The notes: a model not told the origin generated them from the letters alone. A stretch of DNA of 32,500 nt from Psychrobacter sp. UBA3483 (GCF_002377905.1 NZ_DFQS01000070.1:1-32500); one strand, 5' to 3'; shown: positions 1 through 9,381, counted from the first letter of the stretch. Numbers and translations: made by a program.

Positions 1-18
1 ATTTTTATTTTGAACTGA

Positions 19-885
19 CTATACTTCAGAAAAAGCCGTGACCAATTCTAAAACAGACGTTCCTTTACCTGTTCCTAGATTAATGGGTAAAAAACCTATT
101 GAACTGTATTTATCTCGACCTACTTGTTTCTGTAGGTAGTTAAGTGCTGCTACATGACCTTGGGCAAGATCAGTCACATGAATAAAATCGCGTACCCCTG
201 TACCATCGACGGTAGGATAGTCATTACCAAAAATACTGAGTTTTTCAAGCTTGCCAACGGCGACTTGCGAAATATAAGGCATTAAATTATTAGGAATATC
301 ATTTGGATCTTCGCCAATTTGCCCAGATGGATGCGCGCCGACGGGATTGAAGTACCTAAGTGGAATAAGATTCCAGCCATCATTGGTTGCTGCTAAATCC
401 TCTAGAATATGTTCGACCATCAGTTTGCTCTGACCATAAGGATTGGTGCAAGAACGCTTTGATTCCTCATTGATAGGCAAGGATTCAGGATCTCCATAGA
501 CGGTCGCGGAAGATGAAAAAACCAAATTCTTAACATCGGCTTCTTTCATAACTTCCAATAAAGCAATGGTGCCACTGACATTATTATTGTAATACAGCAA
601 TGGTTTGGCCACCGATTCTCCAACGGCTTTTAGACCCGCAAAATGAATCACCCCAAAGAACTGATGCTCGGCAAAGACCTGTTTAAGTAGATCAGTATCA
701 CGGATATCGCCTTCAACAAACTCGATAGGTTGCTCAATGAGCTTAGAGACACGCCCAATGGCCTCACGGCTACTATTAGACAAATTGTCGTAGACAACAA
801 TATCATAGCCTGCTTCGTGTAAAGCTATACAAGTGTGTGAGCCGATATATCCAGCGCCACCGGTTACCAATATCTTGTTTTTCAT
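19..885 (-). CDS. galE: UDP-glucose 4-epimerase, C-terminally truncated
   Basis: Interconverts UDP-glucose and UDP-galactose in the cytoplasm, feeding surface polysaccharide synthesis. It is an extended short-chain dehydrogenase: the NAD-binding glycine motif GGAGYIGSH is at residues 9-17, the catalytic serine region SSSATVYG at 124-131, and the YxxxK pair is Y150 and K154. The start is the only ATG before the NAD motif, and every core motif is present. The protein is 288 residues, whereas the family is usually about 338. It stops with TAG right after the helix LVTAFSEV, so roughly 50 residues that complete the sugar-nucleotide-binding part are missing. The six codons visible beyond the stop do not resume a recognisable GalE sequence. 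It may be a pseudogene or a shortened variant. It is separated from sucD by a terminator and is transcribed alone here. Confidence 0.85.
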   Translation of the reverse strand: MKNKILVTGGAGYIGSHTCIALHEAGYDIVVYDNLSNSSREAIGRVSKLIEQPIEFVEGDIRDTDLLKQVFAEHQFFGVIHFAGLKAVGESVAKPLLYYNNNVSGTIALLEVMKEADVKNLVFSSSATVYGDPESLPINEESKRSCTNPYGQSKLMVEHILEDLAATNDGWNLIPLRYFNPVGAHPSGQIGEDPNDIPNNLMPYISQVAVGKLEKLSIFGNDYPTVDGTGVRDFIHVTDLAQGHVAALNYLQKQVGRDKYSSIGFLPINLGTGKGTSVLELVTAFSEV

Positions 886-925
886 AATTGCTACATTTTA
901 ATCAAAGGAAAGTTATTTTTAGAAT

Positions 926-966
926 AAAAAAAGACACCCCATTGTAGGAGTGCCTTTGTTTTTTTT
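926..966. terminator. Rho-independent terminator after sucD
   Basis: An 8-bp stem (933-940 with 947-954, including G-U pairs) and a 6-base loop are flanked by an A-run on the left and a T-run on the right, so it can act on either strand. On the minus strand it ends the suc transcripts, 53-80 bases after the sucD stop, and isolates galE. Confidence 0.8.
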
Positions 967-1006
967 CAACGATGTTTTGGTATTAGACTATCTATTAATA
1001 CCTAAA

Positions 1007-1882
1007 TTACCAACCGGTAACTTCTTTTAACTTATCGCCAATTTTTGATGGATCGCGGGTATAAGCAATACCAGCGTCTTCAAAGGCTTTAAATTTCTCT
1101 TCAGCAGTACCCTGACCACCAGAGATGATAGCGCCAGCATGGCCCATACGTTTACCAGCAGGTGCGGTAACACCAGCGATATAACCAACCACTGGCTTAG
1201 TCACGTGCTCTTTGATATAAGCCGCTGCTTCTTCTTCAGCCGTACCACCAATCTCACCGATTAACACGATAGCTTCGGTTTGTGGATCGTCTTGGAACAG
1301 TTTTAGTGCGTCGATTTGGTTCATACCCGGGATAGGGTCGCCACCAATACCGATACAAGTAGACTGACCAAAGCCAAGCTTAGTCGTTTGAGCAACCGCT
1401 TCATAAGTCAACGTACCAGAGCGTGAGATGATACCCACTTTACCTGGCAGATGGATATGGCCTGGCATGATACCAATTTTGCACTGACCTGGGGTGATAA
1501 CGCCTGGGCAGTTTGGACCAACCATACGTACATCACCTGCTTCTTCGATATAACGCTTGGCTTTTAGCATATCGATAGTCGGTACGCCTTCAGTAATCAC
1601 TACGATCAATTTTACGCCAGCATCGACTGCTTCAACGATAGAATCTAGTACAAATGGCGCTGGTACGTAGATAACAGATGCGTCAGCTTGGGTCGCTTCC
1701 ATGGCTTCCGCCATGGTGTTAAAGACTGGTAAACCTAGGTGCGTTTGACCGCCTTTACCTGGGGTTACGCCGCCAACCACTTTAGTACCGTATTCGATTG
1801 CTTGTTCAGAGTGGAATGTACCATTCTTACCAGTAAAACCTTGTACCAAGACTTTGGTATCTTTATCAATTAATACACTCAT
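1007..1882 (-). CDS. sucD: Succinyl-CoA synthetase alpha subunit
   Basis: With SucC it converts succinyl-CoA plus ADP or GDP and phosphate to succinate, CoA and nucleoside triphosphate, the only substrate-level phosphorylation of the TCA cycle. The 291 residues match the family length. The CoA-binding loop GFTGKNGTFH is at residues 15-24, and the phosphohistidine is H248 in GHAGAIISGG. The start MSVLIDKDTKV is chosen because an AAGGA ribosome site lies 7-8 bases upstream; an in-frame ATG 48 bases further upstream lacks a good site and would add a non-homologous tail. It lies 177 bases after sucC and is last in the TCA cluster. Confidence 0.97.
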   Translation of the reverse strand: MSVLIDKDTKVLVQGFTGKNGTFHSEQAIEYGTKVVGGVTPGKGGQTHLGLPVFNTMAEAMEATQADASVIYVPAPFVLDSIVEAVDAGVKLIVVITEGVPTIDMLKAKRYIEEAGDVRMVGPNCPGVITPGQCKIGIMPGHIHLPGKVGIISRSGTLTYEAVAQTTKLGFGQSTCIGIGGDPIPGMNQIDALKLFQDDPQTEAIVLIGEIGGTAEEEAAAYIKEHVTKPVVGYIAGVTAPAGKRMGHAGAIISGGQGTAEEKFKAFEDAGIAYTRDPSKIGDKLKEVTGW

Positions 1883-2059
1883 TATTTTTTCCTTATTCGG
1901 TTGTCTTGCAATAGCAGTTTTCTCGCCCATTTAGCGTTAAATGTTAACGATAAATGCTTTTGCTAAAAACCGCCATCACGCTTTGACTATAATGCTTAAG
2001 CGTTTGGTTCAGCGCGTTATAAATAAACGGCGCTTTGACTCACAACTTATATTAAAGAC

Positions 2060-3226
2060 TTATGCTTTAACCGCATCGACAATTTTTTGTGCTGCGTCTG
2101 CTAGGCCTTGAGCTGAAGTCAGTTTCAGACCAGACTCTTCTAGAATCTGTAAGCCCAATTCAGCGTTGTTACCTTCTAGACGTACAACAACAGGCACTTT
2201 AACGTCGACTTCTTTAACTGCAGCGATAATCGCTTCTGCAATCATGTCACAACGTACGATACCGCCGAAGATGTTGATGAGAACGCCTTCAACACTGCTG
2301 TCTTCTAGAATGATTTTGAACGCTTCAACAACGCGATCTTTGGTTGCACCGCCGCCAACGTCCAAGAAGTTAGCAGGTTTGCCGCCGTACAATTTGATGA
2401 TGTCCATGGTCGCCATCGCAAGACCTGCACCGTTCACCATACAACCGATATTGCCTTCTAGAGCAACATAATTTAGGTCAAACTCAGCCGCTTTTAGCTC
2501 ACGCTCGTTTTCTTGCGTTTTGTCTTGTAGCGCAGCAATTTTAGGCAAACGATATAGGGCGTTTGAGTCAATACCAATTTTGCCATCAACACAAACGATT
2601 TCGCCATTTTCACGAACCGCTAATGGGTTGATTTCTAATAATGCAAAATCATTGTCAACGAATGCTTGATAAGCGCCGCTCATCAATTTTACGAACTGGT
2701 TGATTTGCTTGCCTTCAAGACCTAGTTTGAATGCCACTTCACGTGCTTGATAAGGCATTAGACCGACCAATGGATCAACGCTTACTTTAAAGATTTTTTC
2801 TGGGGTTTCGCTTGCGACTTCTTCGATATCAACGCCGCCTTCGGTTGATGCCATGAAAGTTACGCGACGCGTAGAACGGTCAACAACCGCACCAAGATAT
2901 AGCTCAGTTTGTACTGGGTACATATCTTCTGCAACTAAGACAAAGTTGACTGGCTGGCCATCAGCGTCAGTCTGGAAGGTGACCAGATTGGTACCGATAA
3001 GCTCTTCTGCAACTTGCTTCGCTTCTTCGCGAGTTTTAACTAGCTTCACACCGCCCGCTTTACCACGGCCACCAGCATGAACCTGCGCTTTAATAACTGC
3101 AATATCAGTAGGCGTTTTATCAAAAGCAGCAGCAGCTTCGTCGCCGTTATGGGCGATGATGCCTTCTTGAATAGGCAAACCGTAGCTTTTCAATAGCTCT
3201 TTTGCTTGATACTCATGTAAATTCAT
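2060..3226 (-). CDS. sucC: Succinyl-CoA synthetase beta subunit
   Basis: Nucleotide-binding partner of SucD. The N-terminal ATP-grasp domain has the family opening MNLHEYQAKELL, K46, and the glycine-rich loop GGRGKAGG at 52-59. The metal and nucleotide region EINPLAV is at 198-204 with D214. The C-terminal CoA-ligase part contains GNIGCMVNGAGLAMATMD. Length is 388 residues, identical to the E. coli protein as I remember it. A ribosome site AAGGA lies 7 bases before the ATG. The 179-base spacer after lpd carries two hairpins, so its expression may be partly uncoupled from sucAB-lpd. Confidence 0.97.
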   Translation of the reverse strand: MNLHEYQAKELLKSYGLPIQEGIIAHNGDEAAAAFDKTPTDIAVIKAQVHAGGRGKAGGVKLVKTREEAKQVAEELIGTNLVTFQTDADGQPVNFVLVAEDMYPVQTELYLGAVVDRSTRRVTFMASTEGGVDIEEVASETPEKIFKVSVDPLVGLMPYQAREVAFKLGLEGKQINQFVKLMSGAYQAFVDNDFALLEINPLAVRENGEIVCVDGKIGIDSNALYRLPKIAALQDKTQENERELKAAEFDLNYVALEGNIGCMVNGAGLAMATMDIIKLYGGKPANFLDVGGGATKDRVVEAFKIILEDSSVEGVLINIFGGIVRCDMIAEAIIAAVKEVDVKVPVVVRLEGNNAELGLQILEESGLKLTSAQGLADAAQKIVDAVKA

Positions 3227-3269
3227 TGATTGTATCCTTTATTTTTTACAATTAATAAAAAGTGACAAC

Positions 3270-3300
3270 AAGTGCGAGGCAGAATAACGCTGCCGCACTT
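3270..3300. other. Hairpin in the lpd-sucC spacer
   Basis: Arms AAGTGCG-A-GGCAG and CTGCCGCACTT form a stem of about 11 bp with a one-base bulge and a 7-base loop. On the minus strand it is followed by a T-rich stretch about 9 bases later, too far for a standard terminator. RNA processing, stabilisation or weak attenuation are possible. Confidence 0.5.
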
Positions 3301-3310
3301 ATGATGATGA

Positions 3311-3340
3311 CGACCGTTATCTTAATAGTGATAGCGGTCG
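3311..3340. other. Second hairpin in the lpd-sucC spacer
   Basis: CGACCGTTATC and GATAGCGGTCG pair over 11 bases (one G-U on the plus strand) around an 8-base loop. It has no T-run, so it is more likely an RNA processing or stability element than a terminator. It lies 65 bases after the lpd stop. Confidence 0.5.
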
Positions 3341-3405
3341 CACCATCCAGTTAAACTTGATATTTACTTAAATGCTTTTCATTTTAAGCAATTTAATCTC
3401 AAAAA

Positions 3406-4857
3406 CTACTTACGTTTTTTACGCTGAATGGCATGAATTGCACGGCCATCTGCTGATAAAGCGGCTTCATGAACGGCTTCAGAGATGGTTGGATGCGCAA
3501 ATGTCATCAGTTGCAAATCTTCGATGCTAGACACAAATTCCATCGCAATCATACCTTGATGGACAATATCGCCCGCACCAGCAGAAATGGCATGCATACC
3601 TAACAAACGATCTGTTTTGGCATCAGCAACAACTTTGATAGAGCCTTGTGCTTCACTCTGGGCAAGCGCACGGCCGTTCGCTGCGAGGTTAAATGAACCG
3701 GTTTTCACTTCATAACCCGCTTCTGTCGCTTCTTGCTCGGTCAAACCAACCCATGCGATTTCTGGATGGGTATAAATGACATTGATAATCGTGTCATAGT
3801 TGACTTGCGCTTTTTCGCCATGAATGCGCTCAACCGCCATCATGCCTTCTTCCATGGCTTTATGCGCAAGCATAGGGCCACGAACCAAGTCACCGATTGC
3901 ATAAACGCCGTCAAGGTTAGTTTTACATTGGTCATCGACATCGATTAGACCGCGCTCAGTCAACGTGATACCGCTGTCTTCGCCAAGCAATTTTTCAGAA
4001 TAGGCACGGCGACCGACACAAACGATTAGCTTATCAAAGCTTTCATCCGAGGCTTCGCCTTTTGCTTCGCTGGTCACAACAACTTGATCGCCTTTCACTT
4101 CAGCATTGGTCACTTTGGTGTCGACGCGAATATCAAGACCTTGCTTTTTCAGCATTTTACCCGCTTCTTTAGCAATGTCTTTGTCAGCCGCTGCTAGGAA
4201 GCTTGGTAGCGCTTCATAGACCACCACTTCCGCGCCTAAGCGGCGCCATACTGAACCTAGCTCAAGACCGATAACACCAGCACCAATGACGCCTAAACGC
4301 TTTGGTACTTCGGTAAAATCAAGCGCGCCAGTAGAATCAACAATACGGTCGCCATCAGTTTTTGCCACAGGAATATCAATAGGAACAGAACCTGCTGCAA
4401 GAATGACGTTTTTAGCAGTAATAATGGTTTCACTTTCGTCTTCTAGGGCGGTAAATTTAACTTTTTTATCCGCACCTTTACCATCTTCTAATGTGCCCCA
4501 GCCTTGTAGCCAGTCAACGCCATTGCCTTTTAGCAATGCCGCCACGCCGCCAGTCAATTGCTTAACAATGCCTTCTTTACGGGCAATCATTTGCTCGATA
4601 TCGATAGCAACGTCGCCGGTGCTGATACCATGTTCAGCAAGATCATGTTTGGTTGCTTCATAACGGTGTGATGAATCAAGCAAGGCTTTTGATGGGATAC
4701 AACCGACGTTTAAGCAAGTACCGCCAAGAGCGGGCTCACCTTTATAAACGCGTTTTTCGATACAAGCCACGCTCATACCCAATTGGCCTGCACGAATAGC
4801 GGCTTCGTAACCACCAGGACCGCCGCCGATGACGACTAAATCATAATTGTCTTTCAT
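3406..4857 (-). CDS. lpd: Dihydrolipoamide dehydrogenase (E3)
   Basis: Flavoprotein that reoxidises the lipoyl group on SucB and passes electrons to NAD; the same E3 may serve pyruvate dehydrogenase and the glycine cleavage system. The FAD motif GGGPGG is at residues 11-16. The redox-active disulfide is C48 and C53 in GGTCLNVGCIPSK. A second Rossmann motif (GAGVIGLELG) binds NAD. The C-terminal H455 and E460 in HPTISE form the catalytic dyad. Length is 483 residues, slightly long, ending in a basic tail (QRKKRK). An AGGAA site precedes the ATG. It follows the sucB terminator hairpin, so it may also have its own promoter in the 220-base spacer. Confidence 0.96.
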   Translation of the reverse strand: MKDNYDLVVIGGGPGGYEAAIRAGQLGMSVACIEKRVYKGEPALGGTCLNVGCIPSKALLDSSHRYEATKHDLAEHGISTGDVAIDIEQMIARKEGIVKQLTGGVAALLKGNGVDWLQGWGTLEDGKGADKKVKFTALEDESETIITAKNVILAAGSVPIDIPVAKTDGDRIVDSTGALDFTEVPKRLGVIGAGVIGLELGSVWRRLGAEVVVYEALPSFLAAADKDIAKEAGKMLKKQGLDIRVDTKVTNAEVKGDQVVVTSEAKGEASDESFDKLIVCVGRRAYSEKLLGEDSGITLTERGLIDVDDQCKTNLDGVYAIGDLVRGPMLAHKAMEEGMMAVERIHGEKAQVNYDTIINVIYTHPEIAWVGLTEQEATEAGYEVKTGSFNLAANGRALAQSEAQGSIKVVADAKTDRLLGMHAISAGAGDIVHQGMIAMEFVSSIEDLQLMTFAHPTISEAVHEAALSADGRAIHAIQRKKRK

Positions 4858-5035
4858 AGTACGTTCCTATTTTTAATTTGGTTCTAATTTATTTCTAGAT
4901 TTTTTCTAGTTTTATTAGGATTAAACGATTGGTTAAGCGGTTGATTGATCAATGACTCTTTCATTCTGTCGTTAATACACGACAAAACAATGTCGCCGTT
5001 ATTTATCAATAAACCACAATCATCCAGTCCAAAGT

Positions 5036-5072
5036 GAAAAAGCTTGTATCAGTGGTTACCGATACAAGCTTA
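5036..5072 (-). terminator. Terminator or attenuator hairpin after sucB
   Basis: A perfect 11-bp stem (5040-5050 with 5061-5071) around a 10-base loop. On the minus strand it is followed by TTTTCACTTT. It starts 6 bases after the sucB stop. It lies inside the sucAB-lpd-sucCD series, so it would reduce rather than abolish read-through if lpd lacks its own promoter. Confidence 0.65.
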
Positions 5073-5077
5073 AAAGC

Positions 5078-6340
5078 TTACAGGTCTAGGAGTAACATGG
5101 TTGGATCTTCGACCAACTCTTTGATAGTGACTAAGAACTGTACCGCTTCTTTACCGTCAATCATACGGTGATCATAAGATAACGCTAGGTACATCATTGG
5201 TAGAATTTCAACTTTACCGTCGACTGCCATCGGACGCTCATTGATCGCATGCATACCCAAGATAGCGGTTTGCGGTGGATTCAAGATAGGCGTTGACATG
5301 AGTGAACCAAATACGCCACCGTTTGAAATAGTGAACGTACCGCCAGTCATTTCATCAAGACCAAGTTTACCTTGTTGTGCTTTACCGCCGTACTCACGAA
5401 TCTTAGCTTCGACCTCAGCCATGCTCATGCGGTCAGTATCACGTAGGACAGGAACCACCAAACCACGATCTGAAGATACGGCAACACCGATATCATAGTA
5501 GCCATGATAAACAATATCATCACCATCTAGTGAAGCGTTAACCGCTGGGAAGCGTTTCAATGCTTCGGTTGCTGCTTTAATGAACAATGACATAAAGCCT
5601 AGACGTACACCATGACGCTTTTCAAACTGCTCTTTATACTTAGCACGCATGTCCATCAACGGTTTCATGTTGACTTCGTTGAACGTGGTTAGCATTGCTG
5701 TCTCTTGTGAAGCAGCTAGCAGACGATTGGCAACTGTCTTACGTAGGCGCGTCATCGGTACGCGTTTTTCAGTACGCTCACCCGTTGACTCGGCGACTGG
5801 ACGACCACTATCCGATTTGATAGAGCTGTCCGCTTTTAGCGTTGGGTTTGCCATGTCGGTTTTGGTGACACGACCACCGCGGCCACTGCCTTCAACGTTT
5901 TTAGGGTCAACACCAGATTCTTTTGCCGCTTTGCGTACTGCAGGGCTTTGATCTTTATGATCTGCTTCGTCTTTTTTATCTGTCGCTTGAACTGGCTCAC
6001 CGCCATCAGTAGCTTGTTTTGGCTGTACAGGCGCTGCTGGCTGATCTGGGTCTACTGCAGGCTCATCTGCGCTGTCGCTACTACCACCAGCAGAATTGCC
6101 GCTAGCACCAGCTTCAAACTCGGCGATTAGCTCGTCTGATAAAACGGTATCATCCACTTGCTTAACGATTTTAGTGACCACACCATTATCAGGTGCAACC
6201 ACTTCTAGTACCACTTTATCAGTCTCGATTTCAGCCAATAAGTCATCACGGCTAACTTCTTGACCTTCAGTGACATGCCATTCCACGAGGGTGCCATCGG
6301 CAACCGATTCTGGAAAAACGGGGGCTTTAATTTCAGCCAT
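5078..6340 (-). CDS. sucB: 2-oxoglutarate dehydrogenase E2, dihydrolipoamide succinyltransferase
   Basis: Core of the 2-oxoglutarate dehydrogenase complex; transfers succinyl from the lipoyl arm to CoA. The N-terminal lipoyl domain (about 1-77) has lipoyl-lysine K42 in EIETDKVVLEV. A Gly/Ser/Asp/Pro/Gln-rich linker (about 78-130) leads to the E1/E3-binding domain at about 132-163 (SPAVRKAAKESG...GGRVTKTD). A second linker precedes the catalytic domain, which ends with the DHRMIDG motif holding H391 and D395. Length is 420 residues. The ribosome site AAGGAG lies 7 bases before the ATG, the strongest in the cluster. A spacer of 155 bases separates it from sucA. Confidence 0.97.
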   Translation of the reverse strand: MAEIKAPVFPESVADGTLVEWHVTEGQEVSRDDLLAEIETDKVVLEVVAPDNGVVTKIVKQVDDTVLSDELIAEFEAGASGNSAGGSSDSADEPAVDPDQPAAPVQPKQATDGGEPVQATDKKDEADHKDQSPAVRKAAKESGVDPKNVEGSGRGGRVTKTDMANPTLKADSSIKSDSGRPVAESTGERTEKRVPMTRLRKTVANRLLAASQETAMLTTFNEVNMKPLMDMRAKYKEQFEKRHGVRLGFMSLFIKAATEALKRFPAVNASLDGDDIVYHGYYDIGVAVSSDRGLVVPVLRDTDRMSMAEVEAKIREYGGKAQQGKLGLDEMTGGTFTISNGGVFGSLMSTPILNPPQTAILGMHAINERPMAVDGKVEILPMMYLALSYDHRMIDGKEAVQFLVTIKELVEDPTMLLLDL

Positions 6341-6390
6341 CGATATACTCCTTAGATATTGATATTACTCTTTATTATTAAGTCGTGATA

Positions 6391-6448
6391 GGCAGTCAAT
6401 ACCATTCTCAATCGTCTTACTTCAATGGTAATAGCGGTACGGACTGTC
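6391..6448. other. Nested inverted repeats in the sucA-sucB spacer
   Basis: Outer arms GGCAGTC (6391-6397) and GACTGTC (6442-6448) enclose inner arms TACCATT (6400-6406) and AATGGTA (6424-6430). No T-run follows on the minus strand, so it is an RNA structure between sucA and sucB rather than a terminator. Function unknown. Confidence 0.4.
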
Positions 6449-6495
6449 ATCGCCTGATTCGTGTATCTTATATAATCTGTTGCTTAAACGAGCTA

Positions 6496-9381
6496 CTATT
6501 TAGATAGCTCATCCACACTGATACCAAGGCCACCAGCGATTAGTGCTTGCTGCTGTTGAACATGTAGTTTTGGTGATCCTGTCGCTGGCGCCGCACTAGC
6601 AGGACGCGCAACCGGCTCCATCACTTTCGCTTTGGTTGGGTGTGGCACAACAATGCGGAACATATGCGGCGCTAAATAGTACCAAGCACCTTGGTTAAGT
6701 GGCTCTTCTTGCGTCCAAACAATCTCAGCCAAGTTACTATATTTTTCAATCTCAGCAATCAAACGCTCTTCTGGCAATGGGTATAGCTGCTCGATACGCA
6801 CAATTGCTACATGATCTAAACCTAGCGCGCGACGTTGCTCTAGTAAGTCATAGTAAACTTTACCGCCACATAGCACCATGCGCGTTACGTTGTCGGTATT
6901 TTGCTGATCGATCTCAGGCAATACCGTTTCAAACTTGCCGTTCGCCAGCTCTTCAAGAGTTGAGGTTGCCAATTTATGGCGTAGCAAACTCTTCGGTGAC
7001 ATCACCACTAATGGTTTGCGAATCGGACGTACCGCTTGACGACGTAGTGCATGATAAATTTGAGCCGGCGTCGTTGGGGTAATCACCTGCATATTGTCTT
7101 CAGCACACAACTGCAAGAAACGCTCAAGACGCGCAGAAGAATGCTCAGGACCTTGACCTTCAAAACCGTGTGGTAACAACATCGTTAAGCCACAAACACG
7201 CTGCCACTTAGTCTCACCACTTGAGATAAACTGGTCAATCACTACCTGCGCGCCGTTCACGAAGTCGCCAAACTGGGCTTCCCAAACGATGAGCGCATTT
7301 GGCACAGTGGTTGCGTAACCATATTCAAAGGCTAGTACCGCTTCTTCTGATAACAATGAGTTATAAGTGGCAAAGCGTGCTTGGGTTTCACTAATATGCG
7401 CAAGCGGCACATACATGCTGCCATCATTGACGTTATAGATTTCACTGTGGCGATGCGAGAAGGTACCACGGCCCACATCTTCGCCAGTAATACGTACTAA
7501 GACATTGTCATGGTCAACTAATGACGCATAGGCAAGTGTTTCAGCAGCACCCCAGTTAAGTGGTTCTTCACCGGTTTGCATGGCTAAGCGCTGCTCAACC
7601 ATTTTTTGTACTTGGCGCTGCAGTTTGTAACCTTCTGGCATTTCTGCCATACGGCGACCGTAACCTTTTAGTACTTCGATATCAACACTGGTATCCCAAT
7701 CATCAACCAAATCATGACCTAAGTAAGGCTTCCAATCGACAAATAGCTCTTCGTTAGGCTCACTTACTAAAGAGTTGGCAACGTATTCACCGCGGTCTAA
7801 CGACTCACGATATTCGTCTTCATACTTTTGAGCTTCACTCTCACTCAATACGCCTGCTTTAATCAGTTGCTGTGCGTAGATAGTGCGAGTGGTTGGTAAT
7901 TTTTTAATCACCGCATACATGAGTGGCTGAGTTGCTGATGGTTCATCGGCTTCGTTATGACCGTTACGGCGATAGCAGAACAAGTCAATGATAATGTCTT
8001 TATCAAACTCATGACGATAATCTAATGCCAACTGTGCCGCGAAAACCACTGATTCAGGATCATCACCGTTTACGTGCAAAATAGGCGCATGTACCATTTT
8101 AGCAACGTCAGTACAATACTCAGTTGAACGCGCGTCTTCTTGACGGCTAGTTGTAAAACCAACTTGGTTATTGATAACAATATGTACCGTACCGCCAGTG
8201 GTGTAAGCGCGGGTTTGTGACATTTGGAAAGTTTCTTGTACCACGCCTTGCGCAGCAAAGGCAGCATCGCCATGAATGACAATTGGCAAGACTGAGTTAC
8301 CGGTTTTATTATCTTGTAATGGCTGATCATTACGGCGAACTTGACGCGCGCGTACCGAACCTTGTAGTACAGGTGCCACAATCTCAAGGTGCGATGGGTT
8401 AAACGCCAATGCTAAATGCGCCTCACCACCTGGTGTCATCACGTTAGATGAAAAACCATTGTGATATTTAACGTCACCTGAGCCTTTTTCTGGCTGTACT
8501 TTACCATCAAACTCATCGAACAAATCGGCAGGGTTTTTACCCAAAATATTGACCAATAGGTTTAAACGGCCGCGGTGAGCCATACCAATAACCATCTCTT
8601 TAGTGCCATAACCACCAGCACGTTGGATGATTTCATTGATAGCAGGAATAAAGCTCTCACCACCTTCTAGGCCAAAACGCTTAACACCCGTATATTTACG
8701 AGCCAAGTATTTTTCTAGACCTTCGGCAGCGGTTAAACGCTCAAGAATAGATAAACGTTTTTCTTTATCAAACTCGATATAACCCAGATTGGTTTCTAGG
8801 TATTTTTCCATCCAACGCTTTTCGGTGCTGGTGGTCACGTGCATATATTCCGTACCGATATAACGGCAGTATACGCGCTCCATGATTTCGATGATTTCAC
8901 GTAGCGTCGCTTCATCTTTACCAATATTTAAATCATTGGTTGGGAATACCGTATCAAGATCGGCTTCAGAAAGATTGTGATAAGCAAGGGTTAAATCTTC
9001 CACTTCTGCACGTGGATGCAAATCTAACGGATCAAGCTTGGCGCGGCGATGACCACGGCGGCGATAGGCTGAAATCAGCTGCTGCACACCCATTTGCTTC
9101 GGATCAGCACAGTTACTGGAATCACCAGCTGTTGAAGCTGATGTGTCAGCGCTTACTTTATTCGCCGTCTGATTGCGCGCAAGCAACAAGAATTGATCTT
9201 TAATTGCATTGTGCTTGGCATCATTTGGAGATTTATATTGTTCAAAATACGCTTGCCAATCGCTATCAACGCTACTAGGATCATCTAGATATTGCTCATA
9301 GAGCGCTTCGATATATTGGGCGTTGTCGGCAGCCAGTTCAGTGTGATCTAGGCTCGCTGTTTCTTTAGTTATACTATTCAT
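6496..9381 (-). CDS. sucA: 2-oxoglutarate dehydrogenase E1
   Basis: Thiamine-diphosphate enzyme that decarboxylates 2-oxoglutarate and succinylates the SucB lipoyl arm. The N-terminal E2-binding stretch (IEALYEQYLDDPSSVDSDW, about 24-42) precedes the catalytic core. H269 in GMAHRGRLN corresponds to the substrate histidine of E. coli SucA. The TPP/Mg motif begins at HGDAAFAAQG (370-379) and reaches INNQVGF (403-409). Length is 961 residues, slightly above the about 933 of E. coli, with a Ser/Ala-rich stretch near 70-92. The ATG lacks a strong ribosome site; I kept it because it directly precedes the conserved N-terminus. It begins its own section after a 940-base spacer and the sdhB terminator. 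Confidence 0.97.
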   Translation of the reverse strand: MNSITKETASLDHTELAADNAQYIEALYEQYLDDPSSVDSDWQAYFEQYKSPNDAKHNAIKDQFLLLARNQTANKVSADTSASTAGDSSNCADPKQMGVQQLISAYRRRGHRRAKLDPLDLHPRAEVEDLTLAYHNLSEADLDTVFPTNDLNIGKDEATLREIIEIMERVYCRYIGTEYMHVTTSTEKRWMEKYLETNLGYIEFDKEKRLSILERLTAAEGLEKYLARKYTGVKRFGLEGGESFIPAINEIIQRAGGYGTKEMVIGMAHRGRLNLLVNILGKNPADLFDEFDGKVQPEKGSGDVKYHNGFSSNVMTPGGEAHLALAFNPSHLEIVAPVLQGSVRARQVRRNDQPLQDNKTGNSVLPIVIHGDAAFAAQGVVQETFQMSQTRAYTTGGTVHIVINNQVGFTTSRQEDARSTEYCTDVAKMVHAPILHVNGDDPESVVFAAQLALDYRHEFDKDIIIDLFCYRRNGHNEADEPSATQPLMYAVIKKLPTTRTIYAQQLIKAGVLSESEAQKYEDEYRESLDRGEYVANSLVSEPNEELFVDWKPYLGHDLVDDWDTSVDIEVLKGYGRRMAEMPEGYKLQRQVQKMVEQRLAMQTGEEPLNWGAAETLAYASLVDHDNVLVRITGEDVGRGTFSHRHSEIYNVNDGSMYVPLAHISETQARFATYNSLLSEEAVLAFEYGYATTVPNALIVWEAQFGDFVNGAQVVIDQFISSGETKWQRVCGLTMLLPHGFEGQGPEHSSARLERFLQLCAEDNMQVITPTTPAQIYHALRRQAVRPIRKPLVVMSPKSLLRHKLATSTLEELANGKFETVLPEIDQQNTDNVTRMVLCGGKVYYDLLEQRRALGLDHVAIVRIEQLYPLPEERLIAEIEKYSNLAEIVWTQEEPLNQGAWYYLAPHMFRIVVPHPTKAKVMEPVARPASAAPATGSPKLHVQQQQALIAGGLGISVDELSK

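Noticed and set aside
11..19. TGAACTGAC near the left edge resembling the IS end at 32479
   Set aside because: Only nine bases match, and the orientation is wrong for an element lying to the left of galE; treated as chance.
1978..2041. Direct repeat CGCTTTGACT in the sucC-sucD gap
   Set aside because: Two copies of 10 bases only, with no further symmetry; likely chance.
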